DNA of 64,000 nt from Cohnella hashimotonis (GTDB taxonomy: Bacteria > Bacillota > Bacilli > Paenibacillales > Paenibacillaceae). Below, piece after piece: positions 36,526 through 44,986 of the stretch. The stretch lies in assembly GCF_030014955.1 (NCBI RefSeq), contig NZ_JAGRPV010000001.1:3410001-3474000 (forward strand), written 5' to 3'. Position 1 is the stretch's first letter; every line of letters begins with the position of its first letter. The notes below the pieces were generated by a model. The model searched no databases. It had not been told where the DNA came from and saw only the letters and a program-made list of their open reading frames with translations. The translations under genes and the position numbers were made by a program.

Positions 36526-37071
36526 CTATCGAACCTCCATTAATTCGCTCGTTACCTTCCAAAGGTTGCCCGTTTTCTCGCCTTGTTCGGCCTGGATCGT
36601 AAAATAAGCGGCTGTGTCTCCGCTGCTTCGAAGCCAGAAAATAATCGCCTTCCCTGCCTTCTCGTTCCAGAGAATCGCCGGATAAGCGTCACCTTTTTGC
36701 AAGCCTTTTTTACGCACATCGCTCATCATCGCATCATTAAATGAAAAAGCTTCCTCCATCGGCATTTGGTTCGTTATTCCAATAGCCGTGTCTCCGCTGC
36801 TGACTAATTTCCAATCTTCTTTAGCGTTGATCACCTTATTTTGCAATAGCAAATCTTCCGCGATGGACCAGTTATTTTTTATTTTTAACACGATTTCCGG
36901 TGGCATACCATCGAACAAAGGAGATGCATATTGAATATGCGCAGTTCCATTTTGAATTTGTTCGAGCGGTGTGTCGGTGTGTGTGGCTTCTGTGCTTCGA
37001 TCAAAGACCAAGAACAAAACGCCGCAAACACATCCAAAAATAGCCGAGCAAATGAGCCGTTTATTTTTCAT
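36526..37071 (-). CDS. Exported or membrane-anchored protein, unknown, low G+C
   Basis: 181 residues. Residues 1-24 (MKNKRLICSAIFGCVCGVLF) form a signal or anchor helix. The mature part has KNNWSIAEDLLLQNKVINA and KAIIFWLRSSGDTAAYFTIQ and ends EVR. I do not recognise the family. The gene is visibly more A+T-rich than its neighbours, which suggests later acquisition. ATG 37071 has GGAGG 10 nt upstream and gives a good signal sequence; the longer reading from 37146 does not. Confidence 0.78.
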   Translation of the reverse strand: MKNKRLICSAIFGCVCGVLFLVFDRSTEATHTDTPLEQIQNGTAHIQYASPLFDGMPPEIVLKIKNNWSIAEDLLLQNKVINAKEDWKLVSSGDTAIGITNQMPMEEAFSFNDAMMSDVRKKGLQKGDAYPAILWNEKAGKAIIFWLRSSGDTAAYFTIQAEQGEKTGNLWKVTSELMEVR

Positions 37072-37180
37072 CAAAAACACGCCTCCATTTAAGTTTGTCG
37101 GATATCCAAAACCGGATTTGCGCGGCACGGCTGTCCGATGGACCATACGACAGTCGCCCGATGCATTTGCTTTCCTTCAT
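37061..37180 (-). CDS. Possible 39-residue upstream ORF overlapping the exported-protein gene
   Basis: ATG 37180 has AAAAAGGAG 3 nt upstream. The frame stays open for 39 codons (MKESKCIGRLSYGPSDSRAA start) and ends with TAA eight bases inside the start of the next gene, an arrangement seen with translational coupling. The sequence is basic and Trp-containing and matches nothing I know. Chance is quite possible. Confidence 0.3.
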   Translation of the reverse strand: MKESKCIGRLSYGPSDSRAAQIRFWISDKLKWRRVFDEK

Positions 37181-37257
37181 GAGCTCCTTTTTCGACTTTT
37201 ACTTTGAATTCACCTGCATATTTGCATGTATTTATTGAATTGTCGTTCGTCGATAGA

Positions 37258-37281
37258 AATACCTGTATTCATGCAGGTATT
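37258..37281. promoter_or_regulatory. Inverted repeat upstream of the exported-protein gene
   Basis: AATACCTG-N8-CAGGTATT is a perfect 8-bp-arm inverted repeat. A related CACCTGCATA lies ~45 bp closer to the gene. It may be an operator or an RNA hairpin in the leader. The rest of 37181-37371 holds nothing else I can identify. Confidence 0.45.
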
Positions 37282-37371
37282 ACGCCTCGCAAAACATCGA
37301 ATGACTCGGGCACGCTGAAAGTGCGCTCGCTTACCCGTCACGGCTCTCCCCAGCTTATTGCTGTTTCAAGT

Positions 37372-37402
37372 AAAAAAAAGACTGCCCGCGTATGGACAGT
37401 CT
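37372..37402 (-). terminator. Terminator of the CNNM/CorC transporter gene
   Basis: On the minus strand AGACTG-N12-CAGTCT is followed by TTTTTTT, starting a few bases after the stop codon. Confidence 0.82.
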
Positions 37403-37409
37403 CGGAATT

Positions 37410-38735
37410 TTAACCTTCAACCAGCGTCAACCTCGCCTGACCTTCCTGTCTCCGAGCGATTTCCAGCTTGCGGATCCGGTTGCGGTCTTTTTCGCGAATG
37501 ATAAACGCCAAATTTTCCTCCTCGTAAATCCAGGGTACGTTCTTGGGCAGATCGGGCTGCATCGCGAACAGCCAGCCGCCGATCGTATTCACCTCGTCGC
37601 TCGGCAGTTGCACCTCGAACAGGCGGCCGACTTCGTCGACGAGCGTCTTGCCGTCCACCACGTACTTGTCCTCGCCGATCTCCTCGATCGGCTGAATCTC
37701 GTCCTCGTCGAATTCGTCGCGGATCTCGCCGACGATCTCCTCGAGAATGTCCTCGATCGTCACCAAGCCCGCCGTACCGCCGTACTCGTCATGCAGCAGC
37801 GCGATATGCTTGCGCTCGGCCTGCATGCGGATCAGCAAATCCTTGACGGGCATCGCATCGGGCACGGACAGCACCGGCTGCAGCAGGGCACCAAAGTCAA
37901 ACTCCGGATTGTTGTCGTAGTTCAAGAAAAACTGCTTCGTGTTCACGAAGCCGATAATATCGTCCTTGCTCTCGCCCGCGACCATGAAACGCGTATACTG
38001 CTCGCGCTTGATCGTCGCCAGATTGTCGGCGAGCGATTTGCCTCTGTACAAGCACACCATGTCGGTCCGCGGAATCATAATGTCCCTGGCCAGCAGTCTG
38101 TCGAACTGGAATATCCGGTTCACGTAGCCGAACTCTTCTTCATTGATCTTGCCGCTCTCATAGCTCTCTGACAGGATCAGCCGAATCTCTTCTTCGGAGT
38201 GAGCCTCCTCGTGCTCGCTGGCCGGCTTCATGCCGAACATTCGGATGAGGCCGTTGGCGGAGCCGTTAAGCGCCCAGATAAACGGGTACATCACCTTGTA
38301 AAACCAGACGATAACCGGCGCGACGAGCAGCGAGATCGCCTCCGCCTTTTGGATGGCCAGCGTCTTCGGCGCCAACTCGCCGAGCACGACGTGCAAGTAG
38401 GTGATGAGCGCGAATGCAATAATGAAGGACAATACATGCGACACGCTCTCCCCGATATGAAGGGAGTGGAACAACGGCTCGAGCAGTTTCTCTACCGTCG
38501 GTTCCCCCAGCCAGCCGAGACCCAGCGCGGTGATCGTAATCCCGAGCTGACAGGCGGACAGGTAGCCGTCGAGGTTGGCGATCACCCGCTGAACGGCAAC
38601 GGCATTTTTTCTTTTTTCCATGACCAGTTGGTCGACGCGGCTTGAACGGATACGAATAATCGCGAATTCGGTAGCGACGAAGAAGGCAGTAAGCAGAATG
38701 AGCAACGCAACCCACACCAAGTTAAGCCCTAGCAT
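37410..38735 (-). CDS. CNNM/CorC-type (hemolysin C family) membrane transporter
   Basis: 441 residues. The DUF21/CNNM membrane domain (1-190) has four spans and VVLGELAPKTLAIQ. Two CBS domains lie at ~205-340 (ARDIMIPRTDMVCL; HIALLHDEYGGTAGLVTIED). A C-terminal CorC/HlyC domain covers ~355-435. The family includes B. subtilis MpfA (YhdP), implicated in Mg2+ efflux; that role is plausible here. ATG 38735 has AAGGGGGTGA 7 nt upstream. A short ORF overlaps the start (38729-38827). Confidence 0.92.
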   Translation of the reverse strand: MLGLNLVWVALLILLTAFFVATEFAIIRIRSSRVDQLVMEKRKNAVAVQRVIANLDGYLSACQLGITITALGLGWLGEPTVEKLLEPLFHSLHIGESVSHVLSFIIAFALITYLHVVLGELAPKTLAIQKAEAISLLVAPVIVWFYKVMYPFIWALNGSANGLIRMFGMKPASEHEEAHSEEEIRLILSESYESGKINEEEFGYVNRIFQFDRLLARDIMIPRTDMVCLYRGKSLADNLATIKREQYTRFMVAGESKDDIIGFVNTKQFFLNYDNNPEFDFGALLQPVLSVPDAMPVKDLLIRMQAERKHIALLHDEYGGTAGLVTIEDILEEIVGEIRDEFDEDEIQPIEEIGEDKYVVDGKTLVDEVGRLFEVQLPSDEVNTIGGWLFAMQPDLPKNVPWIYEEENLAFIIREKDRNRIRKLEIARRQEGQARLTLVEG

Positions 38736-38827
38736 TCGCAGTCACCCCCTTCAATCGCCTTGCGGGCGATGGCTGCTGTGCGATAGACTAGCGGTCGTAA
38801 GCTGCGTAAATCAGATTCTGTGTCCAC
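38729..38827 (-). CDS. Possible 32-residue leader ORF coupled to the CNNM gene
   Basis: GTG 38827 lies 10 nt after AGGAGGAG, a strong site that otherwise has no gene. The frame runs MDTESDLRSLRPLVYRTAAI and on to a stop that overlaps the transporter start as ATGCTAG. The layout fits a regulatory leader peptide or coupled small protein. The 38828-39068 remainder is A+T-rich and holds promoters of the two divergent genes, which I cannot place exactly. Confidence 0.4.
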   Translation of the reverse strand: MDTESDLRSLRPLVYRTAAIARKAIEGGDCEC

Positions 38828-39068
38828 GTACGATTGTCTCCTCCTGCTCCAAATGGATTGTCCAAAATTGATCTAGTTCATACATACGCAAGAAATAACG
38901 ATTTAGATTCAAAAAAATCCGATTTTTATCCCATACCCGCTTCTATTAAACTTCAAACATGCATTTAGGCGTCTATTTCCATTGACAACAAGGCCGGCGC
39001 TTGCTAATATTTGAAAACAAATTATTCCTACATATTTTATCAGATTATAAAAGCGAAGGAGACTTTTC

Positions 39069-40433
39069 ATGAAAACAATCGCTATTGATTCGCGCAAACT
39101 TCTCGTATCGGCTCTCATTGCCGCTACTCTCGCCGGCGGTTCGCAAGCATTCGCCGCCACCCCGGCCAGCACGACTGTCCAAGGGCACGAGGTACAAGCC
39201 TCCGAGTATGCTTCGTTTCTGAAGGATAAATATTCGATCGCGCTGACGGCTGGCCTGACCAAAGGCGAATTCCTGTCCGCATTTGCCGAGGCCCTGAAGG
39301 CGCAGCCCGCCGAAAAGCCTCACACCTTTACGGATCTCGCCGCCTCCGACCCGCTTTATCAGGATGCCGCAGCGCTGTATGCCCTTGGCGTCATTACTGC
39401 CGATACCGTATCGGCAGGCCAACGCCTCTCCGCGATCAATGCGGTTCAAATCGCTGTCAAGGCAGCCGGTCTCAAGGAGCTCGCCTACACGTATCCTTCT
39501 TCCAAGACGGCAGCCGCGCTGGCCAAGGTCAAGCTGAAGCCGGAATGGCTCGGCACAACAGCCGCGCAGGAGGTGGCCGCCGCGATCGACACAGGCCTTC
39601 TGCCTTCCTCCTATTTTAAGGAGATTAAGCTTAAAGGCAGCGCATCGCGCGAACTCGCGGAGGTACTGATCGGCCAGACGATTACCGTCCAAGGATTGTA
39701 CAAGCATTATCTCGGTTACGCCTCCGACGCCGACATCTATGCCAAGCTTCAGGATGCGTTCGCACAATCGGACATCATACAGTCGCCTGAACTGCAAGCG
39801 GTCGTAGACGCCGCATTGGAGCGCAATATCGTCACCGGCTACAACCTCAAAGACAGCCGGTACGAAGCCAACTTCGTCGACGGTTTGTCGCTCATTTACG
39901 GCCACTCCGATCTGAGGCATGCCCTTCAGCTGATCGGACTGCTGCGCAGCGAAGGCATCGACGCCAAAGTGCAATTCGAGCCCAAAACGTCCGCCTTTAT
40001 CTACTTAAAGGAATGGGGCGAGCCCGGCGTATCCGACCTCTACACGGTCAAGCAGATCGCGAACGGCAATTATATCGAATACGCCAAGGAATACGACATT
40101 GCGTTCGAATTCGCGAACGCGGCCGACAAGCAGCGGTTCGACGGCATCGTCGCGGCTTATGCGAAGAAAAACGAAGACGGCCAAAAGGGCCTCCTGTACG
40201 GCTCGTGGTGGCAGCCGCTTTACTATTCGCTGACCGAGCTGCCCGGCTACAAGAAAATTACGAACAACAAGATCGAACACGGCCATTATTATGCGCAATC
40301 GTTCTCGCTTCAAAGCAGCTCGCAAGCCGTGGCCGCAGGTTTCCGCGAGATCGATCCGGCCGTGTCGGTAATCAGCTACGATTTTTGGACGGACGTGCCT
40401 TTCTTTAACTATTTGAACGGCGAATCCAAATAA
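39069..40433 (+). CDS. Exported S-layer-homology-like protein
   Basis: 454 residues. The signal peptide is 1-30 (LLVSALIAATLAGGSQAFA, then cleavage). Residues ~75-130 (FTDLAASDPLYQDAAALYAL followed by GVITADTVSAGQRLSAINAV) are a degenerate SLH-type motif; ELAEVLIGQTITVQGL and VVDAALERNIVTGYN may be others. The C-terminal ~180 residues form an uncharacterised domain with an aromatic WWQPLYYSLTELPGY stretch. The likely place is the cell surface, bound to secondary wall polymer. GAAGGAGA precedes ATG. Confidence 0.85.
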   Translation: MKTIAIDSRKLLVSALIAATLAGGSQAFAATPASTTVQGHEVQASEYASFLKDKYSIALTAGLTKGEFLSAFAEALKAQPAEKPHTFTDLAASDPLYQDAAALYALGVITADTVSAGQRLSAINAVQIAVKAAGLKELAYTYPSSKTAAALAKVKLKPEWLGTTAAQEVAAAIDTGLLPSSYFKEIKLKGSASRELAEVLIGQTITVQGLYKHYLGYASDADIYAKLQDAFAQSDIIQSPELQAVVDAALERNIVTGYNLKDSRYEANFVDGLSLIYGHSDLRHALQLIGLLRSEGIDAKVQFEPKTSAFIYLKEWGEPGVSDLYTVKQIANGNYIEYAKEYDIAFEFANAADKQRFDGIVAAYAKKNEDGQKGLLYGSWWQPLYYSLTELPGYKKITNNKIEHGHYYAQSFSLQSSSQAVAAGFREIDPAVSVISYDFWTDVPFFNYLNGESK

Positions 40434-40462
40434 ATCGCGCGACCGATTATTTTGTTCACCGG

Positions 40463-40487
40463 AGGACCGCCGCAAGGCGGTCCTTTT
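40463..40487 (+). terminator. Terminator of the SLH-like gene
   Basis: AGGACCGCC-GCAA-GGCGGTCCT followed by TTTC. Perfect 9-bp stem, short T-tract. Confidence 0.78.
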
Positions 40488-40576
40488 CGCTTGCGCGAAA
40501 TTGATCCGAAAATCCATTTGCGGGTAGTATATGTAAGGAAACATTTCAACCGATATCGCGCGCGGAGGTTATTTGA

Positions 40577-42592
40577 ATGGAAGTCTTCGAGATTATTTTA
40601 TTTATGCTCGCGATAATCGCCCTGTCCAACATCGTCAACCGGCTCTTGCCCGCCGTCCCCCTGCCGCTTGTGCAGATCGCGCTCGGCATGACGCTTGCGG
40701 TTCTGCCGATCGGTCATCATTTGAAGCTGAATCCGGAGCTGTTTTTTGTGTTGTTCATCGCCCCGCTGCTGTTCAACGACGGCCAGCGCACGCCCCGTGA
40801 CGAGCTTTGGGAGCTGCGCGTACCCATCCTGCTTATGGCGCTCGGGCTCGTGTTCGCCACGACCGTCGGTGTCGGCTATATCATCCATGCGATGATCCCT
40901 TCGATCCCTCTTCCTGCCGCATTCGGTCTTGCCGCGATCCTGTCGCCGACGGATGCAGTCGCGGTAACTTCGATGGCCGGACGCGTATCGCTGCCGAAGC
41001 GGATCCTGCGGCTGCTCGAGGGCGAAGCGCTCATGAACGACGCATCGGGTCTTGTGGCTTTCAAATTTGCGATCGCCGCCGCGGTTACCGGTTCCTTCTC
41101 GCTTATCAACGCCACCGGCAGCTTCCTCCTGATCTCGCTGGGGGGAATACTATGCGGGACGATTGTCGCGGCGCTGCTGATCCGGCTGAGACTGTTTTTG
41201 AGACGTTGGGGCATGGAGGACGTCACCGTACATATGCTCATTCTGATCTTGACGCCCTTCCTCATCTTCCTCGCGGCGGAGGAGCTCGGTTTGTCCGGCA
41301 TTCTCGCCGTCGTCGCCGGAGGCGTCGTCCACGCCGTCGAAAAGGACCGCATGGAATCCCGCATGGTCAAGCTGCAGATCGTATCGAAAAGCACTTGGTC
41401 CGTCATTTTATACGTTTTAAACGGACTCGTATTCCTGCTGCTCGGTCTGCAGGTGCCTGACGTCGTCAACGTCATCTTTTTCGAAAATCCGATCAACAAC
41501 GGTATCGTGATCGGCTATATCGCCGTCATTTTCGTTTCGCTCATCGTCATTCGTTTTTTGTGGGTGTATCTGTTCTGGGAAAATCGATTCTCTCGAAATA
41601 ACGGCCGATCGATGCGCGAAGGCCTCGGCATGTCGATGCTGACCTCGCTGTCAGGCGTTAGAGGCGCCGTCACGCTGGCGGGCGCCTTCTCGATCCCCCT
41701 CGTGCTCGATAACGGCGATGCGTTCCCGCAGCGCGATCTTATTTTGTTCCTGGCTGCCGGCGTGATTCTCATCAGTCTCATCGTGGCCAGCGTCTGCCTG
41801 CCGTTGCTCACTCGGAGCGAGGACGCCGGTCCGACCGATGAAGAGGAAAAGCTCAATGCGGCGCGCATCGCCACGATCAAGGCGGCGCTGCGGTTCCTCG
41901 CTGAATCGATGAACGAAGACAACCGCCATGCGTCCCATGCCGTCATCGCCCAGTACGAGGCCAGAATGCGACGTTTGTCCTTGCACGAAGAAGAACAAGC
42001 GGAGGGCATCGAGCTCGCCGTCGGTGAAAACGAGGCCCGCTTGATCGGACTTCAGGCAGAACGCAAAGAAATCGCGCGTATGTTCAAAGCCGGCGAGATT
42101 CCCGATTATGTGGCTAACCGGTTCAACGATTCGTTCGCGTCGCTCGAGGAGGCGCTCTCGCGTCGCTCCAGAATGCGTATCCTATTGCTGTCGCGAGGGC
42201 TTAGAAAGCTGGGGGCGGCGATTATCAAGCCGAAGGAACTAGAGCCCAGGCTGGACAAGAGCATCATCCGCAAAACGAAGCTGAAAACGTGTCAGGCCGC
42301 GATCGGCGCGATCCGCGCGCAAATGAAGAAGGAAAACCGCAAGGCTTCGCTAAACGTCATCGGCCAATATAGAGAGATCATTCGCGCGATCTCGCGGAAA
42401 AACGAAGATCCGGAAGACGAGCTGCTGCAGCGCAAGTTGCGCCAGGAAATCCAGCTGCGGGCGTATCAGGTGGAACGCGACGAAATTCAAGCGATGTACG
42501 AGCGAGGCGAAATCAAGCGGGACATGGCCAATGCGCTGCGAAAGACGATCAGTTATTCGGAAGCCAGCATCCTGGAAGGAGAGCTGGCTTAA
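40577..42592 (+). CDS. CPA1-family Na+(K+)/H+ antiporter
   Basis: 671 residues. About 12 membrane spans occupy 1-410. The ion-binding region is AAILSPTDAVAVTSMA with NDASGLVAFKFA, typical of NhaP/NhaK-type exchangers. TSLSGVRGAVTLAGAFSIP is the TM11 signature. A long soluble C-terminal tail (415-671) is highly charged, helical and made of two related halves (NRHASHAVIAQYEARMRR; NRKASLNVIGQYREIIR), probably a regulatory domain. GGAGG lies 9 nt before ATG. It contributes to pH and cation homeostasis. Confidence 0.94.
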   Translation: MEVFEIILFMLAIIALSNIVNRLLPAVPLPLVQIALGMTLAVLPIGHHLKLNPELFFVLFIAPLLFNDGQRTPRDELWELRVPILLMALGLVFATTVGVGYIIHAMIPSIPLPAAFGLAAILSPTDAVAVTSMAGRVSLPKRILRLLEGEALMNDASGLVAFKFAIAAAVTGSFSLINATGSFLLISLGGILCGTIVAALLIRLRLFLRRWGMEDVTVHMLILILTPFLIFLAAEELGLSGILAVVAGGVVHAVEKDRMESRMVKLQIVSKSTWSVILYVLNGLVFLLLGLQVPDVVNVIFFENPINNGIVIGYIAVIFVSLIVIRFLWVYLFWENRFSRNNGRSMREGLGMSMLTSLSGVRGAVTLAGAFSIPLVLDNGDAFPQRDLILFLAAGVILISLIVASVCLPLLTRSEDAGPTDEEEKLNAARIATIKAALRFLAESMNEDNRHASHAVIAQYEARMRRLSLHEEEQAEGIELAVGENEARLIGLQAERKEIARMFKAGEIPDYVANRFNDSFASLEEALSRRSRMRILLLSRGLRKLGAAIIKPKELEPRLDKSIIRKTKLKTCQAAIGAIRAQMKKENRKASLNVIGQYREIIRAISRKNEDPEDELLQRKLRQEIQLRAYQVERDEIQAMYERGEIKRDMANALRKTISYSEASILEGELA

Positions 42593-42646
42593 GCCTGCTC
42601 TCCTTCGTCGATAATGGCGATCGTACCGGCGCCGGCGCCAGGACGG

Positions 42647-43870
42647 TTATCGGTCGCGCTTGCCGCGCCGCAGCAGGAGAACGGCCAAGCCGGCGCCGAG
42701 CAAGACGCCCGCGCAAAGCGCGTAGCTCCGAATGGTGTTCTTTGGAGACTCGGAGGCATCATGCCCTGTTGAATCCCCCTTCTCGCCTTGCTGGCGGGAA
42801 AAGGCGGATATGGCGACTTCTTTTTTGACCGGCGACAGCTTGCCCGAGAAGTAGGTTCCTCGTTCGCTCTCATACATAACATCTCCGCTCGGATAAACCC
42901 TAACGACCGGCGACGCGTTTTTCGGATAAAGGCCCCATATCGCTTCGTCCGCGACCCATTCGCTTGAAAACCCGGCCTCGGTATGCAGATCATAGCGCTC
43001 ACCCTTGGCAAAAAGCAGCCGCACGCCGAAGTTGGCGAAGCCGTAATCGAGCATCTCGGCCATGTCCGCATAAGCGATATTCTTGGACCCCGCCTTCAGC
43101 ACGACGCCGATGAGCGACATGCCGTCCCGCTCGGCGGCTCCGACTAGCGTGTTGCCGGATGCGATCGTATATCCGTTCTTAATGCCGGTCGCACCCGGAT
43201 AATCGGTCAGCATTTTGTTATGGTTCTCGAGCGTAGTCGTCCATTCGAGCCCCGTCCAAGGAAGCTTGCGCGTCGATACGATCTGCCGGAACGTCTCGTT
43301 GTCCATCGCGTAACGAGCCAGCATCGCCATATCGGAGGCTGTCGTATATTGATCCGGATCGGGGAGTCCGGACGGATTGACGAAGTTGGAATCGTCAGCG
43401 CCGATCGTATCCCGCATAAAGGCATTCATCCGCGCCGCGAATTTTTCCTTCGTACCGTCGATCTGCTCGGCGATCGCGGTCGCCGCGTCGTTGCCCGAAT
43501 TAAGCATCATGCCATACAACAGCTTCTCCATCGTGACCTGCTCGCCCTCGGCGAGATAAACGCGGGTGCCGTCCTCGCCGCGCGCGGTTTTGGACACCGT
43601 CGCGATATCGTCGAGAGACGAATGCTCCAGGGCGACGATGGCAGTCGCGATTTTCGTGATACTGGCCGGATACAGCCGCTCATCGCCGTTTTTAACGTAA
43701 AGAACGTTCCCCGTATGCTGCTCGATGAGCATCGCGGCTTCGCTCTGCGCCTCGGGCGGCGCCGAAGGATCGGCAGGGCCGGCTGCAGCCGCAGAGCTTG
43801 CAAATATCAAAGAAACGACCGTCGCGGCGATCCAGGTCCAACCTATCCGCCGCCTGCTCTGCTGCCCCAT
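42647..43870 (-). CDS. D-alanyl-D-alanine carboxypeptidase (peptidase S11, DacF-like)
   Basis: 407 residues. The signal peptide is 1-30. The active-site SxxK is Ser70-Lys73 (PASITKIAT), SxN is Ser125-Asn127 (LNSGND), and the third motif reads KNG (231-233, GIKNGYT) where KTG is usual. The C-terminal domain ends in a membrane span (SYALCAGVLLGAGLAVLLL) plus RRGKRDR, so the enzyme is anchored with its active site outside. It trims pentapeptides of peptidoglycan, possibly during sporulation. ATG has GGGGGT 7 nt upstream. Confidence 0.92.
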   Translation of the reverse strand: MGQQSRRRIGWTWIAATVVSLIFASSAAAAGPADPSAPPEAQSEAAMLIEQHTGNVLYVKNGDERLYPASITKIATAIVALEHSSLDDIATVSKTARGEDGTRVYLAEGEQVTMEKLLYGMMLNSGNDAATAIAEQIDGTKEKFAARMNAFMRDTIGADDSNFVNPSGLPDPDQYTTASDMAMLARYAMDNETFRQIVSTRKLPWTGLEWTTTLENHNKMLTDYPGATGIKNGYTIASGNTLVGAAERDGMSLIGVVLKAGSKNIAYADMAEMLDYGFANFGVRLLFAKGERYDLHTEAGFSSEWVADEAIWGLYPKNASPVVRVYPSGDVMYESERGTYFSGKLSPVKKEVAISAFSRQQGEKGDSTGHDASESPKNTIRSYALCAGVLLGAGLAVLLLRRGKRDR

Positions 43871-43993
43871 TAAGCGTACCCCCGTTGCCGTGTTCGACCG
43901 CCGATTGCTTCAAGCGGATATCCGCATTGCCGATTTTCATTCCCGGCCGCTTCGATTCATATTTAATTGTGCAGCGGTTGCCTTATGTACGTT

Positions 43994-44170
43994 TTATTTT
44001 CTGCGCCGCTTGTAAATGGAGACGACGATCAGCACGGTAAGAATCAGTCCGATGCCGAAAACGACGGTTGCGGACATGGAAAATCCGGCTGCGCCCGCCT
44101 CCCCCGCTTCTCCCGCTTTTTCCTCGATGATCTGTCTGGCGCCCGAAGGCCATTCGATCGTTCCGTTCAC
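43994..44170 (-). CDS. Small single-span membrane protein, 58 residues
   Basis: GTG 44170 has GAGGAG 7-8 nt upstream, better supported than any ATG in the frame. It starts MNGTIEWPSGARQIIEEKAG, then a Gly/Ala linker, one membrane span (SATVVFGIGLILTVLIVVSI) and a YKRRRK stop-transfer end. Function unknown. Confidence 0.65.
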   Translation of the reverse strand: MNGTIEWPSGARQIIEEKAGEAGEAGAAGFSMSATVVFGIGLILTVLIVVSIYKRRRK

Positions 44171-44221
44171 GCAAAATCTCCTCTCAACGAAAAAATACAT
44201 ATGCATGGCTGCAACAAGAAA

Positions 44222-44250
44222 GCGCCCTCTTCGCTAATCGAAGGGGGCGC
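44222..44250 (-). terminator. Terminator downstream of the 216-residue protein gene
   Basis: GCGCCC-CTTCG on one arm pairs with CGAAG-GGGCGC on the other (one mismatch). The minus strand continues TTTCTTG. Confidence 0.72.
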
Positions 44251-44270
44251 CGGCTTGGCATGCCGCCGAA

Positions 44271-44921
44271 TCAATCGAGCCCGTGCTCTTCGCGGATGCG
44301 GTACAAACCTTGAATCAACAGATCGGCCGGGTCGCGGTTAAGCAGATAGTGCGCCATCAAAAAATGCAGCGGCATCGCGCACACGTTGTTCCCTTCCGTA
44401 ATCGACGGAAAGCCGGCCTCCACGACAGGCCCGTGCTCCTCGTGAAGCTCGAGATCCGCATGCACCGGCTCCGGCGCGAACTCTTCGCGAACCGACTTAA
44501 CGCAATGCGGTACGATGACCTTGTCGATCAACGCCTTCGCCTCATCCTCGGACTGGGGCGGCATCGGCAGCAGCCTGCCCTCAGGAGACTTCATCAAATC
44601 GACGTAAAAGGATGACAGCCACTGCGAAGGATCCTGCTTCGTCTGGAAGCCCGCGATCATCTCGCGCAGGAAAAATCCGCTGACGTAAGGCTTGCCGTCG
44701 GGCGACTTCACCATATAAGTAAAGATCGGACCGTATGCCTCGTGGTTCATCACCTGGCCTTCGACCTGCTGCTCGCCGAACTCCATTTTCAAGGCCGTCA
44801 TGCCGTTGTAGTGTACGGCCGCGATCAGCTCCTGCGCCTTTTCGGCTTCGGTCTTGTCCGCTCCAGCCGCCTGCGCGTCCGGGTTATGCTGCTCTTCTTT
44901 AAGATCGTTGTCGGTTGTCAT
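44271..44921 (-). CDS. Hypothetical protein, 216 residues
   Basis: Acidic soluble protein. An N-terminal charged linker (residues 1-30) is followed by a compact domain with MTALKMEFGEQQVEGQVMNH, SGFFLREMIAGFQ, QWLSSFYVDLMKSPEGR and, near the end, GNNVCAMPLHFLMAHYLLNR. No recognised motif. The start is ATG 44921, nine nt after AAGGAG; a closer ATG at 44930 has no spacing. Function unknown. Confidence 0.75.
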   Translation of the reverse strand: MTTDNDLKEEQHNPDAQAAGADKTEAEKAQELIAAVHYNGMTALKMEFGEQQVEGQVMNHEAYGPIFTYMVKSPDGKPYVSGFFLREMIAGFQTKQDPSQWLSSFYVDLMKSPEGRLLPMPPQSEDEAKALIDKVIVPHCVKSVREEFAPEPVHADLELHEEHGPVVEAGFPSITEGNNVCAMPLHFLMAHYLLNRDPADLLIQGLYRIREEHGLD

Positions 44922-44986
44922 CTTCTTCATCTCCTTGCCTTGCTTCCATGATAGCATCCCGCGCCCATAAGTGAAAGCGCTCTTCG

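Noticed and set aside
38736..39068. Mg2+ or Mn2+ riboswitch upstream of the CNNM transporter
   Set aside because: I could not find the conserved core of the M-box or yybP-ykoY class. Only a small AATCGCC/GGCGAT hairpin and the leader ORF are visible.
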